A stretch of DNA of 64,000 nt from Lindgomyces ingoldianus (Eukaryota; Ascomycota; Dothideomycetes; Pleosporales; Lindgomycetaceae), in the NCBI RefSeq assembly GCF_010093535.1, contig NW_022985166.1, forward strand, positions 1,008,537 to 1,072,536, written 5' to 3'. Below are positions 1 to 17,159 of the stretch, in pieces. A program made the position numbers and the translations under genes. How positions within the stretch are numbered: the first letter of the stretch is position 1; each line of letters begins with the position of its first letter. The notes beneath the pieces are model-generated. The model worked only from the letters and a program-made list of their open reading frames with translations, was not told the origin of the DNA and made no database searches.

Positions 1-334
1 AAGGTCAGGGAAGCCAGACTCCTTACGCCTGAGAAGCGTTTGTAACACATTAGCGCCTACTATGGAAGTATAAATAAAGTGTTTTGGAGAGGGGGAGGGA
101 GCTATATGCTGGAACTAGGAGCGTGGTGAGGGTGCCGATTTCTGGCACAAATCAGGCCTGTGCATGTTTCGCCACATGTGTAGCAAGAAGTATATCGTTT
201 GTAGATCATTGATTGTGCAAGGGAATCAGAGATGGAATTTAAGAAGCAACTGTTAACAGCAGAAATTTTAGAAATACATTCCTTGTCACGTTCCAATCAA
301 TGGAAACTTGAGAACTTTACACATGCCCAGCTAT

Positions 335-1654
335 TTATTTATGTACCAGCACCACGTATTGACCATCTAACTGCGTAAAACCAGGTACCACAATGCGATC
401 TCCCGAGGTAAACCTCACTTGAGAGGCAGGTGCCAGGGGTGTGAACTTTTCAGATGTAGCATTCAATGATCGTTTAGCCACCGTAAGCCATTGCTGAGCA
501 TTAGTAGCATTACCTGTCTTTGCCGCAAGCATAGCTGGATTAACTAGTTATAAAATAAGCAGGGCAAATTAATTCAAATGGCCAGGGGGACTTACAAGGA
601 AACTTCACTTCTCCTTTCGTGATCTTTTGCGTAGGTATAGTTGTGTTTATGACCCATGCAAACGAGTCTAGTGTCGTTAGTATCTGTCTTTGTGTGCCGA
701 ACTTAAGACATTCTACTTACTGACCGAAGCCGCATCCCTCGGCAAATCCTCCTTAGAGACTCCGTTCTTAATATCAACATTCATCTTGAAAGGTTGCTCA
801 GACTCCACTGTGAACCTCAACCCATCGATAAATTCAGCTTCTTGTACGCCTTGCCCTCCGGTCACATTAACAGTCCGAGTGGCCCCCTGACCATACTGCA
901 CAAATATATTCGAGACATCTTCTGTCATCCGTCCAAGAAGTATGTGTTCTCCGTCTAGCGAAGTCATTTTGATGATGCGAGTTTTATTTTCCGAGCTTCT
1001 CTGGGTCAGTGCTAGATTTCCTCCACCATTGGAATATATGGACCTACACGTGGACATTTCGTTGAGACTCCGACACGACCCAGGACTTCTTATCCGATGC
1101 CAAGGTCCCAACGTACGTGTTTCCTTGGTCGATACCCATTTGCTGAAGCATGACAGGATCGTAAGGAAGCTCGACTTTAGCAATGAGGTCGTTTGCGGTC
1201 TCGTTCAGCTTGATCACATATGAGTAATTTGAGAGCGCTATGAATTGTTCGCCGGTGCTGCCGGACACAAAGTTCCCGGGTAGAGGTGAGGTATTCTGTT
1301 GAACAAAAAGAGTGCGGCTCGACGGTGAGAAGAGGTCTAGTGCGAGTCCGTCTACGAAATCTTGATCGGTCCTTTCCATCTGCGGGTGCAAATAAACAGG
1401 AACACATGTTCTTTAGAAGAAGATGTTTGTACCGATCCAAGCACATTGACTGTCTGTCCAAAATTTGCTAGGTCAGAATCTAATATTGATTGGTTGCCGC
1501 CTCCAGAACTAAGGCCTGATGAGGAAGACAGAGAGACAGAAGTTGTCGATGATGTGGCTCGGGAGGTAAGCGTCTCTGCATATCCAAGAAAAGAATTTGA
1601 AAGCAGGAATGTAAGCAAGAAGAGCGTTCTCGTAGGATAGCGATAGCAAGCCAT
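335..1654 (-). CDS. secreted protein of unknown function, five exons
   Basis: I rebuilt exons 1654-1433, 1379-1117, 1043-721, 667-596 and 543-335. All four introns (52-73 nt) have GT..AG ends and the phases agree, giving 362 residues. The start is ATG at 1654, followed by a hydrophobic stretch (LFLLTFLLSNSFLGYA, residues 11-26) that looks like a cleavable signal peptide. A Ser/Thr-rich linker follows. The rest has several N-glycosylation sequons (NYS, NET, NVT, NTT, NAT), as expected of an extracellular or cell-wall protein. The intron before exon 4 has a textbook ACTAAC branch point. I do not recognise a catalytic domain and the function is unknown. The exon structure is well supported by phase and signals; the role is not. 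Confidence 0.75.
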
Positions 1655-3635
1655 GGTCGTTCAATGTGCGAAAGAGGCTGGACACAAGACTCGAGATTTA
1701 GGCCAAAGGCAAGCAAGGAAAATATGAACCAGTTCTTTGAACTTTGTTTACTTTTATAGTCTAGTGGTTGGATAACGTTGTCAATGTTAAAACAGAGGAG
1801 AAACAAGCCTCAAGAGGGGATATGGATCTGGGACAGTTTCACAAAATTAAAATGTTTCGAAAATCCCTTTTTTGTGTTACTATTCTTAGGATTGCGGCAG
1901 AGATTGGACCACTAGGGCGATGTAGTATAGTGAAAGGTAAATTCAGAGCTGCGCAGATTCTAGGTCATTTTGTATGCCTGTCTAGGATGAGCATACCGAA
2001 ATTGTCAGTGCGGAGGAAGCACGTGATAGCACGCTAGCGGTTAGCGTTGATCCCAGATCTCCAACCCCTCTAGGACTTAATCAAACTCTCCACATGAGAT
2101 AATCTCAGTGATCGGAGACGGTAAAATAGAGGTATAGTCTAGAATAGAATGTGTGCAAAGAATTGACCAAGTGCGACAAACTGCTAAAGAACTGAATAAG
2201 GAGCTGGTCGATATCAACCAGAACGGTGTCTGGAATAACTGCATCTTGTCATCTAACGTGGAACTAGACAGCGGTAGTTTTGAACAGAAAGGTGCATGAT
2301 CTTAAAATACTCCCTAATTCAAGCAAGAGTCTTAACAGATAAACTCTTCCCCAATTATGATCTACGTCAGGTGAGAACATGCTGTGCAGGTAAGGCTTTC
2401 CAGAAGGAGCGCACTTGTTAGGAACCCCTTAGATCCTGGCTGGCCACTGTCTGGAACTCAGGGCTGAGACTTCAAGTTTTATTTACGCACTCTTCTGGGT
2501 CGACTAACTTGGAGCTTGGTCGGTTGGGAGCAGGAGATGGGAACCAAGACCCAGCCATGTTGTCTGGTGTACTCCTTAACAAAGGGGCTGTTGAGCTGAG
2601 TAATTTAGGAGGGGAATTTCATTATATTGGTGTCTCCCCTGACTCCAGTCAAAGGGTTAAAAGATAGACTCTACTCTGGTTATGTTCTACGATGAGTGAG
2701 AAAATGATATATCTTGTGGCCCTTGATCTTTGGCAGGATCTTCGCAAATTGCGCTCACAAATTTTCACCCTCAAGCCTCTCTGTTCGTGCTAATAGGGAA
2801 AGGAAATATTCTAAACTCCAGGCGATTAGAGCGACACAAAGCCATATTGTTGGGCGTGACCTGTTGTCACCGCAACATTCATAGGTAATAACGAGAAGCC
2901 GAAATGGGAATTGGAAGTTTCGGGGCATGCTGTCCTACGAAACGTCAATAGAATCCTGCGCATAGTAAACCGAAACAATGAGTAAAAAAAGAACATAGTC
3001 TGTATCGTTCGTTATGGGCACTGATGAACTGCTCGATTTCGATCGTATGGTATTTCCTGACCTCGCATCGAGTCTCTTCGATTTTATGATACTGGAGGCG
3101 GTCAGCCCCGAGCAGCGCTATGGAGCTGGTAGCCTCCCTCGTAGAAGCGTACTTGTTGGCATACCACTGGATGGCCTACGAGACTGATATGAACCCCATC
3201 TAACCAGGCTTGCCGTCACGATAGTATTTGCGATAGTGGTCTTAGTCACACTTGATGCGGCGCTGGACTTCGAGTTTAAAGATGAAGGTGTCGACAAGGC
3301 CGATAGGGCGGGACAAACCTTCATTCCTGCATCACTCATGTTCTATTCTAAAGTCATGTCCTACCAAGATCAGGAGTTCCTGTTTGTTAGACACTAGGAT
3401 CGGACAAATCGACATTATGGACCTATTCAACAAAGCTTGTTATCACGACAATATTTATGTTATTATATAAGTGGGACATGAATAGGGTAGAATCTATATA
3501 TTAAACCCCTTTCTAGAATAAGAAGGAAAGTTAATAAATTGTAAATTTCTGTCTTAAAATATCCCGTTCATGCCCTACGTTACATGACAAGATGCAGTAG
3601 GTAGGTAATGCGAGTTTCGCATTTAAGTTTTCTTT
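1655..3635. other. intergenic, about 2 kb
   Basis: I see no convincing gene. Short frames such as 1768-2037 (+) and 3118-3339 (-) lack family motifs and consistent splice partners. The block at 1755-1775 resembles a tRNA A box but has no B box downstream. Confidence 0.5.
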
Positions 3636-5425
3636 TTACAATTCAGAAGAAGAAGCTTGGTGGCAGATACTGTCTAGGTCTGGAGTGTAGGTGGAAGTGC
3701 AAGCTGGGGGGACTAATTGGTGCCCAATTAGAGCAAGTGGCTGCATGTTGCCTGGAGCCTCCATCAGACTTTGTGAGATGCTATCAGCCAACACGCTAGC
3801 CTGCCGAATTCCCATGGTCGAGCTGATGAGACGCAATTGCTCTACCGCCCAAAATCGCTCTTTAAGAGCGTTCAAATCTTCTTGAGACACAACGAGGAGC
3901 GGCCAGATGAGACTACCGGAGCCTACGAAGAATTTTAGTTAGGTATCGATACTTAGCTACGCTAGTCTACTTACGTGGAGATCCTATGAAATTAGGAGCG
4001 GAGATGCAGATTTCAGTGGACATTTGGCGGATAATGGAAAGGGCCGATGGGTGGTTGGCGTTATTAGGAGCATCGTAATGAATTTCGTTTTGATGCATGA
4101 TCTGGTTAACTAGTATTCGCTGTGTACGCCAGCTGTTCCAAACCTGTGCAGTCCAAGGGCTGCTGTAGATATGACGCTTCTTTTCGAAATATGTGCCAGG
4201 AGAAGTGTTGCCAGCATCAACTGTAGCATAAATCCAGCTCGAGGGAAGAGTTGCCCTCCAAGCTTGCAGATCGTTGTCAAGTTCAACTGCAGCCTTCCGG
4301 ATGACTTTCGGATCTGATATGTTACGACTTCTAATTCCTGAGCGCAGATTGAGAAGTCGGAAATATATGTCACCCATGGGGCTCGGTTTATTCTTCTTGC
4401 GATGTTTTTCCATGAAACTGCCTCTGTAAGTGTTACTTATTTGCAGTAAGGCCAGGGGAGCGGCGACACCCTGTTGCGTGCAAGCAAATAACTATGAAGT
4501 GGTTAGATCGGTCAAGTCTTCACCAAAAAAAGGGGTGGATTTAGGAAGACTTACTATTTGAGAGCGGAGTTGCATGTACAACTGTCCTCCAAGTTCATAG
4601 TTAAATTGCTCTGGGCCTCGGAGCTGTAGAAGAGCTGTAGCACCTTCGATATGAGCGGCCCATGAACGATAGTGATCCCAATCCTCGATATTAATGAACT
4701 GTATATAGCGATTAGGGTCCGTTAGTATCAATTAAGGCACATTGACTTACCTCGAATAGTCCTAATAGGATGACTGTCATCAACGTCGTATCCGCAATCG
4801 ATTCGACCGGATCACCCAAAGCCTCGTTCGTGGCCACTAAGGCTCGAACGTACTGTTCCTTGGCCTTCCATGCAATATATGGTGCGTAGAATATGTTAGA
4901 GATGCCTGCCATGCCGGCTGCCTCAATGGCTGGTCGAATATTATTCATTGAGCGGTCTTCGAAATACATCTGCATCAGCCAGGTATGATATTCCTTGGAG
5001 AGAGGCGGCTCATCGCAGGAATAATGAGCGAAGAAGAAATGGGCCGCAATTTCATTGATTGGTTGAGAAAGGGCATACGGGATGCTGATGGGAGGTGGGG
5101 AAGCTGAAACTGCGGAAACCGTCGAAAGAGCGGGGACGACTTCCTGCACCACAGCTGCGCTTGGTTGTTTAACCTGGGCTCCCTCATGGAGCATGCGAGA
5201 TCTCCGAATGATTCGTTTAGACTCATCACGAAACATGATGTCGGCCAGGTCCCGGAAGCCAGGACATTGTATCTTCGCTTTCTCACACCTCAAGCACACC
5301 GGCTTTCGCTGGTCACACTATTGACAACGGTCAGGCCCTGCTATAACGCCTGGAATGTGATATACCTTGATCTTGCGCTGGCGACAGCGTTGGCAGCCTT
5401 TGCTTACCACTCCATAGTACACCAT
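3636..5425 (-). CDS. Zn2Cys6 fungal-type transcription factor
   Basis: Exons 5425-5366, 5317-4751, 4698-4555, 4491-3975 and 3922-3636 join in phase to 524 residues. The binuclear zinc cluster is split by the first intron: C11-x2-C14-x6-C21-x6-C28-x2-C31-x6-C38, exactly the Gal4-type spacing, so the ATG at 5425 and the 48-nt intron are both supported. A basic linker follows. The C-terminal two-thirds contains the motifs usual in the fungal-specific middle region of this class, for example HIEGATALLQLRG and a QQG segment before a conserved Arg/Asn-rich block. It should act in the nucleus as a DNA-binding regulator; the target is unknown. It is divergent from the methyltransferase gene, with about 435 bp between the starts, so it may regulate that gene. 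This last point is inference only. Confidence 0.9.
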
Positions 5426-5860
5426 GCCGAGGGAGAGTGCTTTAATTGAACCTACACGTCCTCTGCAAATGGTTCGAGATGCTCCTTCTTTCAGCCAGGC
5501 AAACACAGCCAGAGATCTTCGTCGACAACATATCGTGGCTCGACGGCGAATTGTTGGCTGCCGGGGAGGGCATCGAAACGACGAGTGAGGCTCGCAGTCG
5601 TACCCTGTAACAGGCATAGTGCGGGACCCACAAACCGGTCACTCGTGGACCTCGATCGTATATTCAGGAGGAGTTAAATATCTCTGGAATCCGCCTAATT
5701 TCTCAGGAAAGATTTTTAAAGATATTCCGCCTACCTGCAGATCTTGGACCTCCCCAATTATTCTCCCACAGCTTTCTTTTCAAAAGGAAGAAAATAGAAC
5801 TTCATATTAACCACGTGACCGCGCGGCTGTTTCGCTCCTGATAAGCACGCGTATCCCACC
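5426..5860. promoter_or_regulatory. shared divergent promoter region
   Basis: This is the 435-bp gap between the divergent starts of the Zn2Cys6 factor (-) and the methyltransferase (+). It must hold both promoters. I cannot assign individual sites by eye. Confidence 0.45.
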
Positions 5861-6823
5861 ATGACCGACATAGCACCAACCCCACCCTCATCCTCGACAG
5901 AAACCACCTTTCGCTCCTTCAGCCACGCGCAGGGCACAAACTACGCGCAGAACCGACGCGATTACCACTCAAAATTGTATCAAATTATTATTGATTATCA
6001 TACATCCAATGGTGGCGAACTCAACACTATTCTTGATGTCGGCTGCGGTCCTGGCACGGCTGTCCGTACACTCGCACCGCGCTTTTCTCATGCCATCGGC
6101 ATTGATCCGTCGGAAGGGATGATCACCACTGCTCGGTCTCTCGGGGGTGTCTCATATAACTCAGAAGCCATCCGCTTCGACATCTCCACCGCTGAAGATC
6201 TCGGCTCCAATCTCTCATCGCCCATTCCAGATGGCAGCGTCGACCTTATCACCGCTGCCACTGCCGCCCATTGGTTCAACATGTCAGGCTTCTGGCCCCG
6301 AGCCGCTCAGGTGCTCAAGCCAGGCGGCAGCGTTGCGATATGGACCAGTGCCTCCTTGCGTGTTCATCCGTCCACACCGAATTACGCCGCCGTTCAGTCT
6401 GCCATAGACAAGCACGAGGATGTGCTCAAGGACTACATGGTGTTAGGCAACAGGCTCTCCCGCGACCTGTATGTTGATCTGCATCTACCTTGGGCACTCC
6501 CAACACCTGTGTCAGAGTTTGATGAAGGAACCTTTTTACGGAAGGAGTGGGGTACTGGCCGAGACCCAGAGCTTGGCGACCAGTTCTTCGCTCACCAAGC
6601 GCCGGTAGACTTAGACACACTGGAGTTGGTGCTAGGTACGACGAGCCCCGTTACGAGGTGGCGAGAGGCTCATCCCGATGCTGTCGGCACCGAACGTGAC
6701 GCGGTGAGGATGATACGAAGGGAAATTGAACGGGCATTGCACGATGCTGGTGTGGAGGAAGGGAAGGAGATGGTGAAGGGAGGAGTGAAGGGGGTTTTGT
6801 TGATGGTCAAAAGGAAAGCATAG
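5861..6823 (+). CDS. class I SAM-dependent methyltransferase (trans-aconitate methyltransferase-like)
   Basis: A single uninterrupted exon of 320 residues starts at ATG 5861. Motif I of the Rossmann-fold methyltransferases is clear (ILDVGCGPGTA, residues 57-67), followed by the acidic loop IGIDPSEGM and a post-motif region ending in a W/F-rich segment (AAHWFNMSGFW). The order and length match the small-molecule methyltransferase group that includes yeast Tmt1 (trans-aconitate 3-methyltransferase). That substrate is only a family-level guess; related fungal enzymes act on various carboxylic acids or remain uncharacterised. There is no signal peptide or membrane segment, so it is probably cytosolic. 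Its divergent neighbour is a Zn2Cys6 regulator. Confidence 0.85.
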   Translation: MTDIAPTPPSSSTETTFRSFSHAQGTNYAQNRRDYHSKLYQIIIDYHTSNGGELNTILDVGCGPGTAVRTLAPRFSHAIGIDPSEGMITTARSLGGVSYNSEAIRFDISTAEDLGSNLSSPIPDGSVDLITAATAAHWFNMSGFWPRAAQVLKPGGSVAIWTSASLRVHPSTPNYAAVQSAIDKHEDVLKDYMVLGNRLSRDLYVDLHLPWALPTPVSEFDEGTFLRKEWGTGRDPELGDQFFAHQAPVDLDTLELVLGTTSPVTRWREAHPDAVGTERDAVRMIRREIERALHDAGVEEGKEMVKGGVKGVLLMVKRKA

Positions 6824-7019
6824 TCGTGACTGAGTCATCCACTAGTACTTGAAGGAACAGGGTAATATTGCTCGGCAATAAACCAACGATGCCTCTGCCT
6901 CCTTTGGTTTACTCGTTCAAGCAAATCTCTTAAGTGTAGTTGGTGTGGTCGGGGCTCGATTTTAGACTCCAGTTGCTATCTTGTTCGTTCCAATACTACC
7001 CGCACTTTCCGCCTCGTTC

Positions 7020-7881
7020 TTATCTCCTCCCCTCCCACCAAACCTCCACCACTGCCCGAATTAACTCTTCAGTGACCCTAACTCCAACCCCAATTTCTTC
7101 CTTACTCTCCAACATCGGAACATGGAGGAACACCACATCCCTCGTCCCCTTCTTCTTCTGCATCTCCAAAAGGCTAACATAATAAATAAATCCACAAACG
7201 AAATTCCCCACATCATCACTCAACCTCACATCCACATTTCCTCCCTCCTCCTTTCCTATCTGCTTCCCCTTCACCTTCCCCTTCCCTCCTATCCCAACCC
7301 TAAACCCAACCCTAAACCCAACCCCAGCCCCCGTACTCTTCCCCTGCTCTTTCGCCGGCATATCCAAACCCTTTAACCTCTGCCCCCAAACCCTCACCAC
7401 ACTCTCTAGATCCACCCCGGACCTTAACTCCCCTACCTCCTTCCCAAAACCCTTCTTATTCTCCACTCGCGTAAACACCCTCCTATCAATATCAGGCACA
7501 TCATGGTACCCCTCTTTCTGGGCACCTAATTCCACGGCAAAATAATCTCTATCCCCTGCGAGGCCAATGTGTATTACGATATCGGGATCGTTCTGCGCGA
7601 TGAGTTGTGGGGCGGAGACAAGGATCTTGTGGTAGGCTGCTGGCATGGGGGTTGAAGGGATAAGGAGGCGGATAGGGATATTTGGGAAGGAAGAGGAGAG
7701 AGTGGGGGAGAGGAGGGAGGCCAAGATCCAGGAGGGGTTAGTTTGGTAGGGGTGGAGGGCTTGGAAGGGCTGTGGGGTTGGTTTGGGGATTAGAGAAGAT
7801 GGGAAGGGAAGTAGGGAAGAGACGCACGCCGAAGCCGGTAATAAGGACTTTAATTGGTTGATCAGAGGTTGCGGCTGCCAT
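7020..7881 (-). CDS. pyroglutamyl-peptidase I-like cysteine peptidase (C15 family)
   Basis: Exon 1 (7881-7828) encodes MAAATSDQPIKVLITGFG. A 58-nt intron follows, and exon 2 (7769-7020) continues in phase with PFQALHPYQTNPSW, for 267 residues in all. The N-terminal KVLITGFGPF and the DIVIHIGLAG block are hallmarks of pyrrolidone-carboxylate peptidases. The likely catalytic triad can be placed: Glu98 (FAVELG), Cys210 (DDVGNFVCGFI) and His234 (VVFLHVPM). The enzyme family removes N-terminal pyroglutamate from peptides in the cytosol. The protein is about 50 residues longer than bacterial homologues because of a Gly/Lys-rich insert (about residues 155-195), encoded by a CCCTAAACCCAA-like tandem repeat read on this strand. 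Activity is inferred. Confidence 0.87.
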
Positions 7882-8411
7882 TTTTACGAATGAAGAAGTT
7901 TGAGCTTTGGAATTAGAGGAGAAGTTGTAGTTATGGAGGTGAGTGGATACAGTGGGTGATGTTGATGTATGAGTCAGATGGTTGAGATGACATTGAGCAC
8001 CATTTTTGAATGCGGGTTGGATAACGTGACATTTGACGATTCAACAGGTGATGAATCCTGTGTAAAATAAGCCACATTTCTACTCGTATATGTGCTTCAT
8101 CATGCTAGATTTGGTCGGGGTTCCCCAGCCTTTCGTCCTGTTTGACCAAGTGTAACCTAGTGTGAAACTTGGGTACTTTAACAACATCGCTAGTGGCTGA
8201 AATGACATCAGACTTGATTTGTACGGATACTGCTGGCCACTTCTCAACGCGTATTGATGGTAGCGTCGTTGATCCGATTGAATTCCGTTGGTAGAAAATT
8301 CGGTATGGGAGAATATCTTCCACATCTCTCCTGGCATTTTTTTCCGAAGAGTTGGCGCCTATGCTTGGTTGTTGTAATGATCCTAAAGAACAGAATTAAC
8401 GCATTCTCTAG
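7882..8411. other. intergenic region
   Basis: The part next to 7881 is the peptidase promoter. Frames at 8080-8337 (-) are open for about 70-85 codons but have no motif and lie downstream of the GPI-protein stop. I treat them as chance. Confidence 0.4.
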
Positions 8412-9500
8412 TCACGAAAATAAAGCAAACGATAGCGCCGCGATTGAAGCCGCGGTCCCAATCTATCGAGATATCAGCTACCTTGGACAATTGCACTCGC
8501 ATAGTCTCACTCACGAATACAACTTGATCAAATGCCGTCAGTCCAACGCTTGAACCACTCCCTGTAGTCCCGCCACCAGTTGGTGGTCGAATGCAAAACC
8601 CAAGATCTGTTGGAGCTAGGGTTGGTGCTAATCCTGTTGACACATTCTTCCTCGCTTTCAACCCTGTATCTATAATACTGCAAAATCCAGAGCCTAGTTG
8701 AGGACTATTTGTGCCGTTACCGTTGTTTGAGAGAGCATCCGCGATGTTCTTGTAGCCCTGGATCTTGAAGAAATTTAGGCACTTAGTTGCCGCATCGTCA
8801 AAGCGGTCCCGGGCAAGAGTGGGGAGAGCGGCAAGTTGGGTGCCGATAGAACACGGGAGCGTTTCTTGAGATTTGGAGTAGCAGATACAGGATGCTTGGG
8901 CGGTGGGATTAACGGCGTAGAACGCGGTCGTAGCTTGTGCACAGGAGCTGATAATAGAGGCGAAGGATTTGCAGGCTGTGAATGATGTAGATGAAAGGGT
9001 CGTTGTGGGGGTGACTGGATACATTAGCCTTGAGCCTTGACTCGCTTTTGAAGGAGAAGGCAATGATACATACAAGTTACATTGATTGATGTGGTAGTAC
9101 TCGCAACTGTCGTTGAAAGATCTGAGGTCCAAAACCCGCCAACACAACAGTCGTCCGTGCTTGTTGAAGTTTCTTCTGCCTTGCCGAACGCGTCTACTAT
9201 GTTTGACATCACATCTACCACACCTTTAGCAATTTCTAGTCGCTGTTCTAGATTTCCGTTGTTTGATTGGAGTTGCGCTTGTGGTGGGACTTCGTTCGGT
9301 TTAATTACATTCGGTGCATTTTTAGGGCTTAATGGGATCACAGGTCTTGGTTCTACAGGTCCTGGTAATCCTGGAACACTTGGCTCTTCTGGTCTGGGTG
9401 GTCCGGGTGGTCTGGGTGGTCTGGGTGCGGCCACGATTCCTCCCGCAGCCCTGGAATCGAACAGCAGAGCGTGGGCTAGAAAATAAATATATATATGCAT
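8412..9500 (-). CDS. probable GPI-anchored, Cys-containing cell-surface protein
   Basis: Exons 9500-9074, 9014-8515 and 8462-8412 join in phase to 325 residues. The first intron is 59 nt. The second is a 52-nt intron with GTGAGT donor and GATAG acceptor; using it replaces a run-on tail with QVVFIGTAASIAALSFALFS, a hydrophobic C-terminus preceded by a Gly/Ser stretch (GTTGSGSSVG). That is the expected form of a GPI-attachment signal. The N-terminus is a short hydrophobic leader (MHIYIYFLAHALLF). The open frame extends upstream through another hydrophobic run (LLVTYFIVLAALLS) without an ATG, so the true start may lie in an unseen exon. The middle has a Pro-rich collagen-like segment (PPRPPGPPRP) and a domain with about eight cysteines, typical of fungal wall proteins. 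Function unknown. Confidence 0.7.
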
Positions 9501-15384
<5,884 letters not shown>

Positions 15385-17159
15385 TATTCGCACAAGTACT
15401 TTTCTCATAGGGTGATGATTCTGGGTGATTGAGATGCAGCATAACAGCGTGAGTTTCGTTTATTGTGCTCGACTTTCTCGCTGTAGTTAGAGTAGACAAC
15501 AGGCAAAGGAAATTGTGAGAGCAAAATCATCTCAAAATTTCATATATTGCGTTATATTACCCCATAACTCGACAGCTTCTCTCGCCTGCTATCGCCATCG
15601 AACTTCGTGATCAACCTGTTTGCTCCACATCTGCCTCTTATATTGGGTCAGCAAACCCAGGCGAGTATAGTCTACTCATCGTTTATGTATTCTCTGGTTT
15701 AAATCCCACTCTTCTCGCCTGGTACAGTTTCTGCTCAAAGCGCGGTATTGCTTTCTAAATACTGTGCCCACCCTGGTATTAGATCCGAAACCTCCATCCT
15801 TTCCTTTACAATAGCAGATACTACAGATTCGAATCGGTCACCTTCAAAGGGTCGGAAACGTCCCGCACTCGACGAAATGGGTTCCGAATAGGAAGCCAAA
15901 ATAAGGCAAGACCCAACCACCCCATGCAAATCACGAGTACGAAAGACGTGGAGTGTAGGAGAACGCAGACCAGGGAAAATGTAGTCTATACGGTGGAGTT
16001 CAGGATGCAGACGACAAAGCTTATGAAGGTTTAAGAAGCCAGGAGAGAATGCTAAGACTAGTGAGTGAGGAGTCTGAGAACGCCAATGCAGCAGTGTCGA
16101 TGATAGCGACGACGAAGAATATTGATAGCGGGGATAACAATGACTGTGAGGATTTTGTGCTAGATCTGTATTATTCCAAAGATTGCGTGGGCTCTTCAGA
16201 ATCGGAATGTGGGAATGGGAGTGGCGCGATGACGAGGTTCGAGGTTCAAGACAGGGACAGGGTGGACAGGATCGCCGCGAAAGCAGGACAAGGGGAAGTC
16301 ACAGAGACGATTATTCATATGGCAGGAACGACAAAGATAGGGGCAAGCAGAAACGTTCTGCGCACCCAAAGGGCGGTGGTAGTGGCAGTAGCAATAGCAA
16401 GAGGGGCAAATAGTCATGACCTTTTCCCTCGCATACGCCACCCAATCCTTTGGTGTCATCCTCCACTACTGAAATGCTCAGCTCTCTGATGCCATCTTTG
16501 CATCAGCGGGGGAACATGGAAGCAGCATATTCTAAGAAATATTCGCAGAAGTTTGCTCCGGCGATTGGCTTCCAGCTAGCGGAATGAAAGGAGATTTTGA
16601 AGAACTATCTAAGGCCAAGGTGATTTGTTTCCGCAGGCGGAAAATGAGGGTTGGGGCCAGGACCGAGCTCACGTGAGGACGAAGCTGAGTCGATAAAGGT
16701 ATCTGGTGTTAAGATAGATAGGAGAAAGGGGGGGCTAGATAGACGGAGTGGTGGGGTACCAATGCGGGAGAGAATATTCAGTGGGGCTTGCCTGATCGTT
16801 TTCAAGCCTGTGTGAGATGGCGGGTCAGTGGATCGGCGCAAATTGAGGGTGAATGGAGAATCAAGATTATATTTCTTGAATAATATAATGGAGGGCGGAT
16901 AGACTTCAAATAGAATTTGGCTAATGGGTCAAAAAGTCTGCATCTTGCCCTTCTGGAATTCTTCATTTCTAAGCCTAGAATTAAGGAAATCGAATATCGA
17001 GGACTTAAAAAGAAGACATGTCGAAACATGATAAAGACCCAGAATTCTGCACTAACTCTTGCAGAATCTCATCGCAAAGAGCTGGGTGGTCCATCCCGTA
17101 TCCTGACTAGATCATCTTCCCTTAAGCAAGTACTGCTTCGACCCACATTCTTCCCCGAA
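15385..17159. other. intergenic, about 1.8 kb, with possible coding relic
   Basis: The stretch at 15735-16413 holds plausible coding pieces in changing frames (see separate entry). The rest (16414-17159) shows nothing I can support. Confidence 0.4.
15735..16413 (+). pseudogene. possible decayed or unresolved low-complexity gene
   Basis: Successive plus-strand frames give peptide-like stretches that do not join into one model: SETSILSFTIADTTDSNRS followed by SKGRKRPALDEMGSE and a stop; then a frame with QDADDKAYEGLRSQERM leading into an acidic run (DSGDNNDCEDF); then a different frame with a basic, Gly/Arg/Ser-rich tail (RGSRQGQGGQDRRES to GGGSGSSNSKRGK) and a stop at 16413. Composition suggests an old nuclear or RNA-binding low-complexity protein, now broken by stops and frame changes, or a gene whose introns I could not place. 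I have no family assignment. Confidence 0.25.

Noticed and set aside
1755..1790. tRNA-like A box (TAGTCTAGTGGTTGGATAA)
   Set aside because: No T-arm B box (GGTTCGA-type) follows at the right distance and the flanks do not fold into an acceptor stem.
7298..7325. Interstitial telomere repeat (CCCTAAACCCAA copies)
   Set aside because: It lies within an intact coding exon and only about two copies are present, so it is better explained as coding low complexity.
8080..8337. Minus-strand frames just downstream of the GPI-type protein
   Set aside because: A longer splice (about 127 nt) could join them, but the 52-nt intron gives a convincing stop and anchor signal, so they are likely 3' UTR or chance.
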